64,000 nucleotides of DNA. Origin: Thalassoglobus sp. JC818. GTDB lineage: Bacteria; Planctomycetota; Planctomycetia; Planctomycetales; Planctomycetaceae. Shown here piece by piece: positions 28,464 to 36,432 of this stretch. The notes under the pieces are model-generated. The model saw only the letters and a list, made by a program, of their open reading frames with translations. It made no database searches and had not been told where the DNA came from. The position numbers and the translations under genes were made by a program. The DNA lies in the NCBI RefSeq assembly GCF_040717535.1, contig NZ_JBFEFI010000005.1:463987-527986 (forward strand), in the 5' to 3' direction. Numbering within the stretch: the first letter of the stretch is position 1; every line of letters begins with the position of its first letter.

Positions 28464-29366
28464 TCAGCGATCCAACGACGGTCGATTCGCGATTCCGGTG
28501 CGAATCACTTCAAGGATTTGTTCGCGTTCCTGTCCGGTCAATGCAAGGCGTGGAGCACGTGTCTTCTCCGAACCAAGTCCGCATTCTTGCACTGCAAGCT
28601 TGATGTATTGAACGAGTTTCGGGTGAGTATCTAAATGAAGCAGCGGAGTGTACCAGCGATAGACTTCAACAGCTCGTTCGTAGTCCCCAGAAGTCGCAAG
28701 ATCCCAAAGCAATCGATTCTCAGCAGGGAAAGCATTCACCAAACCGGAGATCCAACCTTCCGCTCCGAGCACAATCGATTCGAGCACAAGATCGTCAACA
28801 CCGCACAGGAGCGTATATCGATCACCGCACAGATTGATCAAATCGGTGATGCGACGAACATTCTCGGACGACTCTTTGATGGCCACAAGTTTGGGCTCAT
28901 CGGCCAGCTCCAAAAACATCTCCGGAGTGATGTCGACGCCGTATGAAACAGGGTTGTTGTAGACCATAATCGGGAGGTCCGTCGCCTTCGCAACAGAACG
29001 AAAGTGCGTCATCGTCTCCTCCGGAGCGGACTTATAGACCATCGCCGGCAGGACCATCAGCCCATCGACACCAATCTTGGCAGCATCTTCGGCGAACCGC
29101 TGCGCCAGCGATGTCGTGCACTCTGCAACACCGGTGAGAACCGGAACCTTTCCGCCGACCGCCTCAACGGTCGCTCGCAAAACCTCAAGCTTTTCGGAGT
29201 ACTCGAGCGAACAGTTTTCACCCACTGTTCCCAGCATGATCATGCCATGTACCCCTTGATCAATCATGTGCATCACATGCTTCATCGTCTGCGGGATGTT
29301 GAGTGACTCGTCATCGTGAAACTGTGTTGTCGCTGCAGGAAGAACGCCGCGCCAGTCACTCGCCAT
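28464..29366 (-). CDS. Dihydrodipicolinate synthase/N-acetylneuraminate lyase family aldolase
   Basis: A 300-residue class I aldolase. Family features are GTVGENCSLEYSEK (the GT-x-GE loop that binds the pyruvate carboxylate), TGVAECTT, MVYNNPVSYG with the catalytic Tyr, and VAIKESSENVRR with the Schiff-base Lys. The start has GGAG eight bases upstream of the ATG. The family includes DapA, NanA and several 2-keto-3-deoxy sugar-acid aldolases or dehydratases. The context with GH88 and a sulfatase makes a sugar-acid substrate more likely than lysine biosynthesis, but this is inference. No lysine-pathway gene is nearby. Confidence 0.85.
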   Translation of the reverse strand: MASDWRGVLPAATTQFHDDESLNIPQTMKHVMHMIDQGVHGMIMLGTVGENCSLEYSEKLEVLRATVEAVGGKVPVLTGVAECTTSLAQRFAEDAAKIGVDGLMVLPAMVYKSAPEETMTHFRSVAKATDLPIMVYNNPVSYGVDITPEMFLELADEPKLVAIKESSENVRRITDLINLCGDRYTLLCGVDDLVLESIVLGAEGWISGLVNAFPAENRLLWDLATSGDYERAVEVYRWYTPLLHLDTHPKLVQYIKLAVQECGLGSEKTRAPRLALTGQEREQILEVIRTGIANRPSLDR

Positions 29367-29604
29367 GATCTACTCCAATGTTCGTTGATTCGTCAGTCAG
29401 CAATAGAGAAGTGTTCGCTTCTCCAGATCGTAGCGAGTTCGCGAGCATTCATCGAATCAAACACAAACCGAGATTGAGAGTTCTATTCATTCCCGAAACG
29501 GATCGTTGTTCGATCAGTCAACGAAGCGAATTCTCCCTCAGCAATACGTGACATTCTATCAACGATGTCCAATCGAATGAGCCTTCAGCAAGCGAGAAGA
29601 CGTT

Positions 29605-30906
29605 CTAACTCTCCCGGTGAAATCGACGCCCTTTGAGTTCGAACCGCGGCAGTTCGTTAACACCGACTGGAACGACTTCGGCCTGAAAATTGAGGCGATC
29701 CTTGATCCGCTGCTGAACGAGTGTCGTGAGTTTGCGAACAGAGCCCTCGTCAGCTTGTTCAACAACGGGTTCAATTTCGACCTTCATATGTGGCATCGAT
29801 CGGTGGGTCACGACGCGGATCATGTACTCAGCGACACCGGGGATCTCACGAAGAATGGCATCCAGACTCGACGGAAAGACATTGTTTCCACGAATCGTCA
29901 CCATGTCGTCAGCCCGGCCGAGAATTCCTCCGTCGAGAGAAAGGAATTGGCATCCACTTTCGGGGACTTCTTTGCACTGTTTCACGAGGTCCCCGGTTCG
30001 ATAACGAATGACCGGCTGCCCTGTGCGGCCCAGATTCGTGAGAATGAGTTCGCCCAGTTCCCCAGGCTCCACGGGATTGAGCGTTTCCGGATCGAGTATC
30101 TCAGCGATGCATTCGCTTTCGAGGATCACAAGTTGGCCGGGACGATCAATCGGTTCAATTCCGAGTGAACCGATGTCTGTCATTCCCCAGTGATCGATGA
30201 CGCGGGCATTCCATGCTGATGAAATTCGGTTGCGAATCGCTGGAATCGCCCCGCCCGGTTCGCCAGCCACAACGATCAATCGAACCGAAGATTCGGAAAT
30301 CGGAAGCTGCCGCGCCTCAGCGACTTCGGTCAACCGCAGTGCGTACGTCGGCGTACAACAAATGACTGTCGCTTCCAATTCGAGAATCATGTTCAGCCGG
30401 GCTTCACTGGTCATCCCTCCCATTGTCAGCGAGAGATTTCCCAGCCGCTGCGCACCTTCAAACGCTGCCCAGAACCCGATGAATGGACCAAACGAAAACG
30501 GAAACGCAAAGACATCTTCGGAAGTGACACCGATCAATCGATAGATTTGCGACCAACACTCCATGAACCAGTTCCAACTCTCCGGCGTGTCGAGCCAGCG
30601 CATCGGCTTGCCAGTTGTTCCGGAGGTCTGATGCAATCGCGAGTAGTCGGTGACTGGAAAAGTCAGATTGCGACCGTAAGGGAGGTTACTGTTTTGATCG
30701 TCGACCAACTCCTGCTTGGTCAGCAGCGGAATCCGCGAGAGATCTTCCAGCCCGGAAAATGAAGAGGGGTCAAAGCCAGCACGTTTCCAACGCTCTTTCC
30801 AAAACGGGTTCGTCTCGGAAACCAACTTCACCAATGCACGCAGACGCTCCGACTGGTTGTTCTCAATTTGCGAGCGCGACCAGGATTCCGGAAATGGGTC
30901 AACCAT
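29605..30906 (-). CDS. PaaK-like phenylacetate-CoA ligase/AMP-forming adenylating enzyme
   Basis: A 433-residue member of the ANL superfamily. The AMP loop is HQTSGTTGKPMRW, followed by FAFPFSFGPFIGFWAAFEGAQ, CTPTYALRLTEVA, VAGEPGGAIPAIR, DHWGMTDIGSLGIE and the hinge region YRTGDLVK, and a small C-terminal domain (RADDMVTIRGNNVFPSSLDAIL), which is the PaaK pattern. It lacks the canonical Lys of larger acyl-CoA ligases at the end, as PaaK-like enzymes often differ there. The substrate is an aryl or acyl acid, transferred to CoA or to a carrier protein. Start choice: the frame runs to a GTG at 30996, but the ATG at 30906 places the conserved SRSQIENNQSERL at the usual N-terminal position. A ketosynthase-like gene lies upstream on the same strand. 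Confidence 0.82.
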   Translation of the reverse strand: MVDPFPESWSRSQIENNQSERLRALVKLVSETNPFWKERWKRAGFDPSSFSGLEDLSRIPLLTKQELVDDQNSNLPYGRNLTFPVTDYSRLHQTSGTTGKPMRWLDTPESWNWFMECWSQIYRLIGVTSEDVFAFPFSFGPFIGFWAAFEGAQRLGNLSLTMGGMTSEARLNMILELEATVICCTPTYALRLTEVAEARQLPISESSVRLIVVAGEPGGAIPAIRNRISSAWNARVIDHWGMTDIGSLGIEPIDRPGQLVILESECIAEILDPETLNPVEPGELGELILTNLGRTGQPVIRYRTGDLVKQCKEVPESGCQFLSLDGGILGRADDMVTIRGNNVFPSSLDAILREIPGVAEYMIRVVTHRSMPHMKVEIEPVVEQADEGSVRKLTTLVQQRIKDRLNFQAEVVPVGVNELPRFELKGRRFHRES

Positions 30907-31291
30907 TGATTCTTCAATCAGCCAAGTCTTGGATTGCAACGAAAACCTGTCCCAGCCATGCCTCGTGATGCCTGGGAACGCTAAGACACTTTCCACCTAG
31001 TTGCGCGGGCACTTCGCACTATGAAAGGCGGCTCGCATCAAATGATTCGAGCTTGGGCGATTGCTACGTAAGCGTGAAATTTGTCCAGCTCAGCTGATTC
31101 TGAAGAGATTCTCTTTCGACAGCAACCGAAAGAAGCCTTTCGTTGAAACAACGACTCATCGTCATGCAATGAAGGGCTCTCAATCCAACTTTGGAGAGAT
31201 CTTGAGACAATGAAGAAAGAATGAAACGGTGACGACGACAGTGAATGACCAGCTAAAGAAATCCCATTATTCCTGGTCGCAATTGCCGTCG
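30907..31291. other. Gap between PaaK-like and ketosynthase-like genes
   Basis: About 385 bases. The PaaK frame extends through the first 90 of these. The remainder shows no gene, repeat or clear hairpin. Confidence 0.4.
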
Positions 31292-32578
31292 TTAAACTGC
31301 TCGCAGAATGGCTGCTGCACTTTGTCCCATTGAAGTGCGATTCACACTCATGGCGACAGAAGAGCGGAGGCGTTGCGGCTCCCGCACGACATTCAATCGG
31401 CAGTTCGGATCTGGATGCTTGTAGTTGAGAGTCGCAGGCACTTCGCCGTGCTTCATGGCGAGAATACTGCCGACGAGTTCGACTGCTCCCGAACCCGCTT
31501 CGAAGTTTCCGAAGTAACTCTTCAAAGCAGTGACAGGAATTCGACCACCCTCATCACCCAGAGTTCGGTGATAGGCTTTGGCTTCGACAAAATCGTCTCG
31601 AAGCGTGCTTTTGCCGTGTGCGTTGATGTGACCGATCTCACTTGGTGAAATCTCAGATCGCTTCAAAGCAGCGGTCATTGCGTTACTTAAGCCACGTCCA
31701 CCTGATCCGTTTTCGTATCCGCGACCGTCACAGCCAGCCCCGACACCAAGAACTTCACAATAGACGTCGGCTCCGCGAGCAATCGCGTGGCTGTATCGTT
31801 CCACGACGACAACTCCAGCCCCTTCACCGACAATTGTTCCATCTCGATCGAGATCGAATGGGCGGCAAGCGGTTTCGGGATCGACCTGTCGAGACAAATT
31901 GTCATACAGGCTGATTCGTGCGATATCCACCGGATGAATATTCGAGCTGCAAGCTCCGACGATCATCGCGTCAGCATGACCACGATTGATACAACGCACA
32001 GCTTCTTGAAGTGCGAGAATCATCGAAGAATCTGCACTTGTGATCGTATTGTTCGGTCCAGCTGCTTCGTGCTCGATGGCAACATGGCAGGCAGGCATGT
32101 TCGGAAGTTGTCGCAGCATCCAAAGTGGCGCGATTTTTCCGAGCGAGTCTTCACCCCAGCGGGTGTACCCTTTGCGATTGGTGGGATCTCCAAAGTCGCG
32201 AGCGGCTTCAGCCAATTCGTCTGGCGTGAATGAGATATGCCCGGCCCCGAATTCAACTCCGAGGCGCTCGGGATCCATTTGTCCGTTGCCCAGCCCGGCG
32301 TCTTTCATTGCCAAAGATGCAGCGGAAACGCCCAGCTGAATGTCCCGTGACATGACTTTCAGAAATTTCTTCTGATAGACATATTCGAGCGGGTCAAAAT
32401 CGTGAATTTCAGCAGCGAGCTTGCACGGAAGGCTCTCAGAGGGAACCGATCGCAATAGACCAATACCTGAACGCCCGGCTACTAGATTGCTCCAGAACCG
32501 TTCATTTCCAATACCGACCGGTGAAACGACACCGACGCCGGTAATGACGACGCCAGGTGTTTTCTTGCCAGCCATCAT
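31292..32578 (-). CDS. Beta-ketoacyl synthase homologue lacking the active-site Cys and one His
   Basis: A 428-residue thiolase-fold protein closely resembling FabF. From the ATG at 32578 (AGAGGT six bases upstream) it begins MMAGKKTPGVVITGVGVVSP. Matching blocks include GAGHISF, GPNNTITSADSS, MIVGACSS, RPFDLDRDGTIVGEGAGVVVVE, INAHGKSTLRDD, ALKSYFGN and PATLNYKHPDP. The nucleophile Cys of the TACSS-type motif is Asp here (TSADSS), and the second His of KSxxGH is Asn (KSYFGN). The first His (INAHG) is kept. It therefore cannot do normal Claisen condensation, and may be a chain-length-factor-like partner or a decarboxylase. No partner ketosynthase or acyl carrier protein is in the window. The PaaK-like gene is downstream. 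Confidence 0.88.
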   Translation of the reverse strand: MMAGKKTPGVVITGVGVVSPVGIGNERFWSNLVAGRSGIGLLRSVPSESLPCKLAAEIHDFDPLEYVYQKKFLKVMSRDIQLGVSAASLAMKDAGLGNGQMDPERLGVEFGAGHISFTPDELAEAARDFGDPTNRKGYTRWGEDSLGKIAPLWMLRQLPNMPACHVAIEHEAAGPNNTITSADSSMILALQEAVRCINRGHADAMIVGACSSNIHPVDIARISLYDNLSRQVDPETACRPFDLDRDGTIVGEGAGVVVVERYSHAIARGADVYCEVLGVGAGCDGRGYENGSGGRGLSNAMTAALKRSEISPSEIGHINAHGKSTLRDDFVEAKAYHRTLGDEGGRIPVTALKSYFGNFEAGSGAVELVGSILAMKHGEVPATLNYKHPDPNCRLNVVREPQRLRSSVAMSVNRTSMGQSAAAILRAV

Positions 32579-33085
32579 AGCTCGACCTCTTGTTCCCGAC
32601 GGAACACAATCCGACCATCTTCCTGATCTATGTATCGGAATGCATATACCGCCGCGATGAGTCACGCAGACCCGAAATCCGTAACTCTCACAACTTCAAT
32701 CATTCGAAGATTGTTTGCGAGATTCGAGGAATCTGCGTACCAGTTGCTGGAGGAAGCGACGAAATCCCACTGTCGCTTGTCCCAATATCGCTAAAAATCC
32801 ACGAGCTCTTCGGAGAACAACGCTCTTCTGAGCAGACTTTCACAGCGTTCGACCCCTCGACCGCTGTGGATGTTGATTTCTTGTTGTCGACATTGACGGA
32901 AAGTTGTTCTCAAACCAAGTGGCCTGAAAGACTTGCTGTCGAAAATCCCGTCGTTGACCCCTCAACGACAGAGAATGTCCACAATGAAATTAGAGTGTAG
33001 AACCCCGGAAAAGTCAATAACTGAGCAAAAGTTTCCCGGTTTCAATAAAACAGGAATCTCGTTCAGAAGCCGACAAAACTGTCGA
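32579..33085. other. Intergenic region, nothing recognised
   Basis: About 500 bases upstream of the ketosynthase-like gene and downstream of the DUF1501 gene. A 136-codon plus-strand frame (32590-33000) is present, but it has no family features and no ribosome site, and I do not call it. Confidence 0.4.
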
Positions 33086-34375
33086 CTATGAAAGGATTTC
33101 CGAGACTTCGAATCCCTCGCTGACGATCTGGAGCGGTCGACCTTCGGGGGTAATCAGCTCTTCATACGGATCCATGTCCATCGCCGTACACAGCGTCGCG
33201 AACAGATCTTCGACGCTGACGGGACGGTCAGTGATGTCGAGGCCATCCGGGCTGGTTTGACCAACACACACGCCTCCGCGAATTGATGAACCACCAATCA
33301 AAAGATTGAAGTTCTTTGCCCAGTGGTCGCGACCGACAGCTGGAGTCTTCTGATTGATTTTGGGAGTCCGGCCAAATTCGCCGAGGCAAACGACCAGTGT
33401 CTTCTCCAAAAGCCCACGGTCTCTCAGGTCTTCCCAAAGCGCCGACACCCCTTGGTCAACTTCTCCTGCTGTCTTTGGAATATTCTGCCAAAGACTCTGG
33501 TGCATGTCCCAACCACCTCGCTGAACTTCCACAAATGGAACACCCGATTCAACCAATCGACGAGCCACAAGACAACTTTTTCCGAAGGCGTGATTTCCGT
33601 AAGACTGCTTTGTTTTGTCCGACTCTCCTGCCAATGTGAATGCGTTTAGCCGGGATGACGTCATCAGCTTCGATGCTTTGCGGTACAACTCCTGATGTTC
33701 ATGCGCAATACGCTTCGCTCCGGAAGTTCCGAGATCCTGATCTTGAAGCGATAGCAATTCCATTCGTCGCTGTTGCCTTGGTCCGGTCTGCATGGCCTTC
33801 ACATTCGCGGGAAGTTGCCCTGCCTGATCCACGATGAACGGAGCGACTTCCACTCCTAAGAATCCGGAGCTGACGGTATTCCCCAGACTCACAAAGTTCG
33901 GAATGTCGGATTCCGGGTCGCCGAGTTTGTGAGCCACCAGAGAACCAAAGTGGGGGAAACGAGTCGGTCCGAGCAAGCGATGACCGGTACGCAGGTGAAA
34001 ACGACCACGTTCGTGGGCGGCTTCTTTACCTTTCATGCTTCGAATGACGGAAAACTCTCCCGCCAACTTTGCGAGCTTCGGCCAGTATTCCGCGAATTCA
34101 ACTCCCGGCTGGGCTGTTTGAATCGTCTTAGTCGGTCCACCATTCTCATGACCGGGCTTCGGGTCCCATGTCTCCATCTGACTGGGGGCACCGTTCAGAA
34201 AGACCATGATGCATGACCGTCCCTGACGTTTGAGTTCCTCGGCATTAACTCCAAGCGACTTTAAGAATCCGGCGCCTGCGAGAGATGCAAAGCCGCCCCC
34301 AGCGAGGCGGAGCAGGTTTCGGCGTGTGATGTCGCCACCGGCATTCAGATTGACGTGCAACAGGTTGTTATTCAT
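33086..34375 (-). CDS. DUF1501 (sulfatase-like fold) secreted protein
   Basis: A 429-residue planctomycete DUF1501 protein. The N-terminus has a Tat signal (TRRNLLRLAGGGFASLAGAGFL, residues 17-38). Conserved blocks are CIMVFLNGAPSQMETWDPKPGH, VIRSMKGKEAAHERGRFHLRTGH, FPHFGSLVAHKLG, VPFVEVQRGGWDMHQ, LGEFGRTPKIN and GRDHWAKNFNLLIGG, which place metal ligands as in alkaline-phosphatase/sulfatase folds. The activity is not known. It is 85 bases downstream of a DUF1549/DUF1553 protein, the standard planctomycete pair, and both are likely exported and act together at the cell surface. Confidence 0.93.
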   Translation of the reverse strand: MNNNLLHVNLNAGGDITRRNLLRLAGGGFASLAGAGFLKSLGVNAEELKRQGRSCIMVFLNGAPSQMETWDPKPGHENGGPTKTIQTAQPGVEFAEYWPKLAKLAGEFSVIRSMKGKEAAHERGRFHLRTGHRLLGPTRFPHFGSLVAHKLGDPESDIPNFVSLGNTVSSGFLGVEVAPFIVDQAGQLPANVKAMQTGPRQQRRMELLSLQDQDLGTSGAKRIAHEHQELYRKASKLMTSSRLNAFTLAGESDKTKQSYGNHAFGKSCLVARRLVESGVPFVEVQRGGWDMHQSLWQNIPKTAGEVDQGVSALWEDLRDRGLLEKTLVVCLGEFGRTPKINQKTPAVGRDHWAKNFNLLIGGSSIRGGVCVGQTSPDGLDITDRPVSVEDLFATLCTAMDMDPYEELITPEGRPLQIVSEGFEVSEILS

Positions 34376-34459
34376 ATCAGGTCTTACGTTTCTCTCAGCG
34401 AGGACGATTCAATTGTTTGATGCGATGGCGAACTCTGGCTCTCAGTGGAATACTATTCG

Positions 34460-36088
34460 TCAGCGTTTCGTGATGAATTCTGAAGAGTTCACAAGCACCC
34501 ACAGAATGTCATCGACCGCTTCGTTTCGCTTATTGGAAGCCTTGAGGTACTCCTGATACCGAGACAGTTCCTCATCGGTCGGCTCACGAGCAAGGATGCT
34601 CACGAAGGCCTCGGTCACCAGCGCTTTCGAGTCTTGAATTTTCATCAACTGCTTTTTGAGAGGGCTGTTGATGAGTTTGTTGTTCAGCGTCCCGTTGTTC
34701 ATCATCAGGAGAGCCTGCTGAATGCTGCCTTCCAGGTCACGCTGGGGAATGGACGGGTCTTGTTCAAACGTACGATTGATCGCATTCGAAAGCCCTTTGT
34801 TTTCTCCCACGAGTTGTTCCACGTTGTCTGAGATTTCATAGGGCCTCAGCCGTGCCGGACGGACCGCTGTGAACAAGTCCTCTGGGCGTTCAACCGTGCG
34901 TGTCTCACGCTGATACGCTCGTGAGTTGAGAATGGTTCGATAGAGCCATTTCGGCTTGAACTCTTCGTACCGGAATGACGCAGCCAAGCGGTTCACCACC
35001 AGTTGATGCATCACCTCTTTGTCCGGCCCCAGGCTGTCCACGGAGTAAAACCCGTCGCCTAGCAATTCGTTCCAGACGCGGTTCACGAACGCTCGTGCGA
35101 ACCAGTAGTTGTCCGGGTTATAGATGAGATACGCAGCTCCCGCGACGCGACGTTGATCCGGCTTCAGCACTTTCGGTGGCTTCTCACCGAGAAGAAACTT
35201 CGCTTCGACGACAGACTTTTTCGTGGGATCGTACTGGTCGGTCATGTAGTACCGACCGGGGGAAAAGAACGCTGCCATCTCATGGAATTGCTCTCGCTTC
35301 CACTTGTCGAAAGGATGATCGTGACACTCAGCGCAGCCGATGCTGATTCCCATAAACAACCTCGCCGTCGCAGAGGCAATCAACTCCGGCTTCCGCTCAT
35401 TCGCAAGCACGAAATTGTTGGGTCCGTGATCCTGATGCCAGCCATTGTCTTGGGGCTTCGTATCTTTCTTACGTTGCGGGGTCGCGGAGACCATCTCGCC
35501 CACCATCCGATCCCAACCGGAATCGGCATCAAACTCTTCGAACAGCCAGTCTTCAAATGCCTGAGGATTGACGGAATTGCGATTCGCGTTTGATTCGGAG
35601 AAGACGACCGTTCGCCAGTACCGGGCCAACTTGCGGGCAAACTCTTCGGTCTCAAGAAGTTCATCAATGAGAACCGAACGTTTGTCCGGTGCAGAGCTCG
35701 AAACGAATTGTTGTATTTCGTCAGAAGTCGGAAATCGTCCAGCGACGTCGAGGTAAACACGTCGCACGAAAGTCGCATCGTCGACGATCGGTGCAAGTGG
35801 CGTTCTCGTTTCTCGAGAGATGTATTTCTCAAGCTGTTCATCGAGATCAGAGGAACCATATGTTGAGGTCCGTCGGCTTCTGACCGTCGGAAAACTGGAG
35901 CGGATCTGTTCCAGAAATTTCAGCTTGTCCTCTGACTCTTTGAGGGCGGGCAACCGGTTTGCCGGGTTGGCCTTCTTTTTTCGAGGAGGGGCCGCTTCGA
36001 CGCACTGACTGGCCAGTAGCAGAACTCCCGACAAACACGCCAAGTAGCAAATGAGTCGTCGTCGAAGTCGTCGAAAGCGTTCGTGCAT
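34460..36088 (-). CDS. DUF1549/DUF1553 secreted protein
   Basis: A 542-residue exported protein. The signal peptide is around residues 12-32 (LICYLACLSGVLLLASQCVEA). The DUF1549 part includes FVRRVYLDVAGRFPTSDEIQQF, RYWRTVVFSESNANRNSVNPQAFEDWLFEEF and SIGCAECHDHPFDKWKREQFHEMAAFF. The CAECHDHP motif looks like a heme c site (CxxCH) and is common in this family. The DUF1553 part has WFARAFVNRVWNELLGDGF, PKWLYRTILNSRAYQR and ILAREPTDEELSRY. Unlike larger family members it has no separate N-terminal cytochrome domain. It comes first in a two-gene unit with the DUF1501 gene. The role is unknown; oxidation of polymers is often proposed. Confidence 0.93.
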   Translation of the reverse strand: MHERFRRLRRRLICYLACLSGVLLLASQCVEAAPPRKKKANPANRLPALKESEDKLKFLEQIRSSFPTVRSRRTSTYGSSDLDEQLEKYISRETRTPLAPIVDDATFVRRVYLDVAGRFPTSDEIQQFVSSSAPDKRSVLIDELLETEEFARKLARYWRTVVFSESNANRNSVNPQAFEDWLFEEFDADSGWDRMVGEMVSATPQRKKDTKPQDNGWHQDHGPNNFVLANERKPELIASATARLFMGISIGCAECHDHPFDKWKREQFHEMAAFFSPGRYYMTDQYDPTKKSVVEAKFLLGEKPPKVLKPDQRRVAGAAYLIYNPDNYWFARAFVNRVWNELLGDGFYSVDSLGPDKEVMHQLVVNRLAASFRYEEFKPKWLYRTILNSRAYQRETRTVERPEDLFTAVRPARLRPYEISDNVEQLVGENKGLSNAINRTFEQDPSIPQRDLEGSIQQALLMMNNGTLNNKLINSPLKKQLMKIQDSKALVTEAFVSILAREPTDEELSRYQEYLKASNKRNEAVDDILWVLVNSSEFITKR

Positions 36089-36432
36089 CTTGATCTCTTC
36101 AGTCAGAGAGAAATTCAGTCCATGCTGAAAGAATAGCTCACCTCACACATTACGATACGTTGATCCTTCTGAGAATCAACTGCTGAAGAGTGGCTCGCGA
36201 ACGAGCGCAGTGATGTGCGTGACGTTCCTTTTTCGCATTTTGACAGCACTGAATGGATTTTTCAGACGTGTTGCATCTGATCAACACCGAAAGAATTTCG
36301 CTCGGCAGACGCTCACCAACTCGGTCGAAAAGAATGCGAATGCGTATCAGTGCAAAGAAAAGAAGCGGAACCCATCTCAATCGACGTGGTTCCGCTTCAT
36401 ATTCAGTCGACGCTCAGAAAGACCAATGAATA
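36089..36432. other. Intergenic region between GH2 and DUF1549 genes
   Basis: About 340 bases. It contains the GH2 terminator (36363-36397) and the upstream region of the DUF1549 gene. No gene was recognised. Confidence 0.5.
36363..36397 (-). terminator. Terminator of the GH2 gene
   Basis: AAGCGGAACC and its complement GGTTCCGCTT form a perfect 10-bp stem with a 15-base loop. On the minus strand it is followed by CTTTTCTTTGC. It lies 36 bases past the GH2 stop. Confidence 0.8.

Noticed and set aside
32590..33000. A 136-codon plus-strand frame upstream of the ketosynthase-like gene
   Set aside because: No family features and no ribosome site, and it begins inside the divergent upstream region; left as intergenic.
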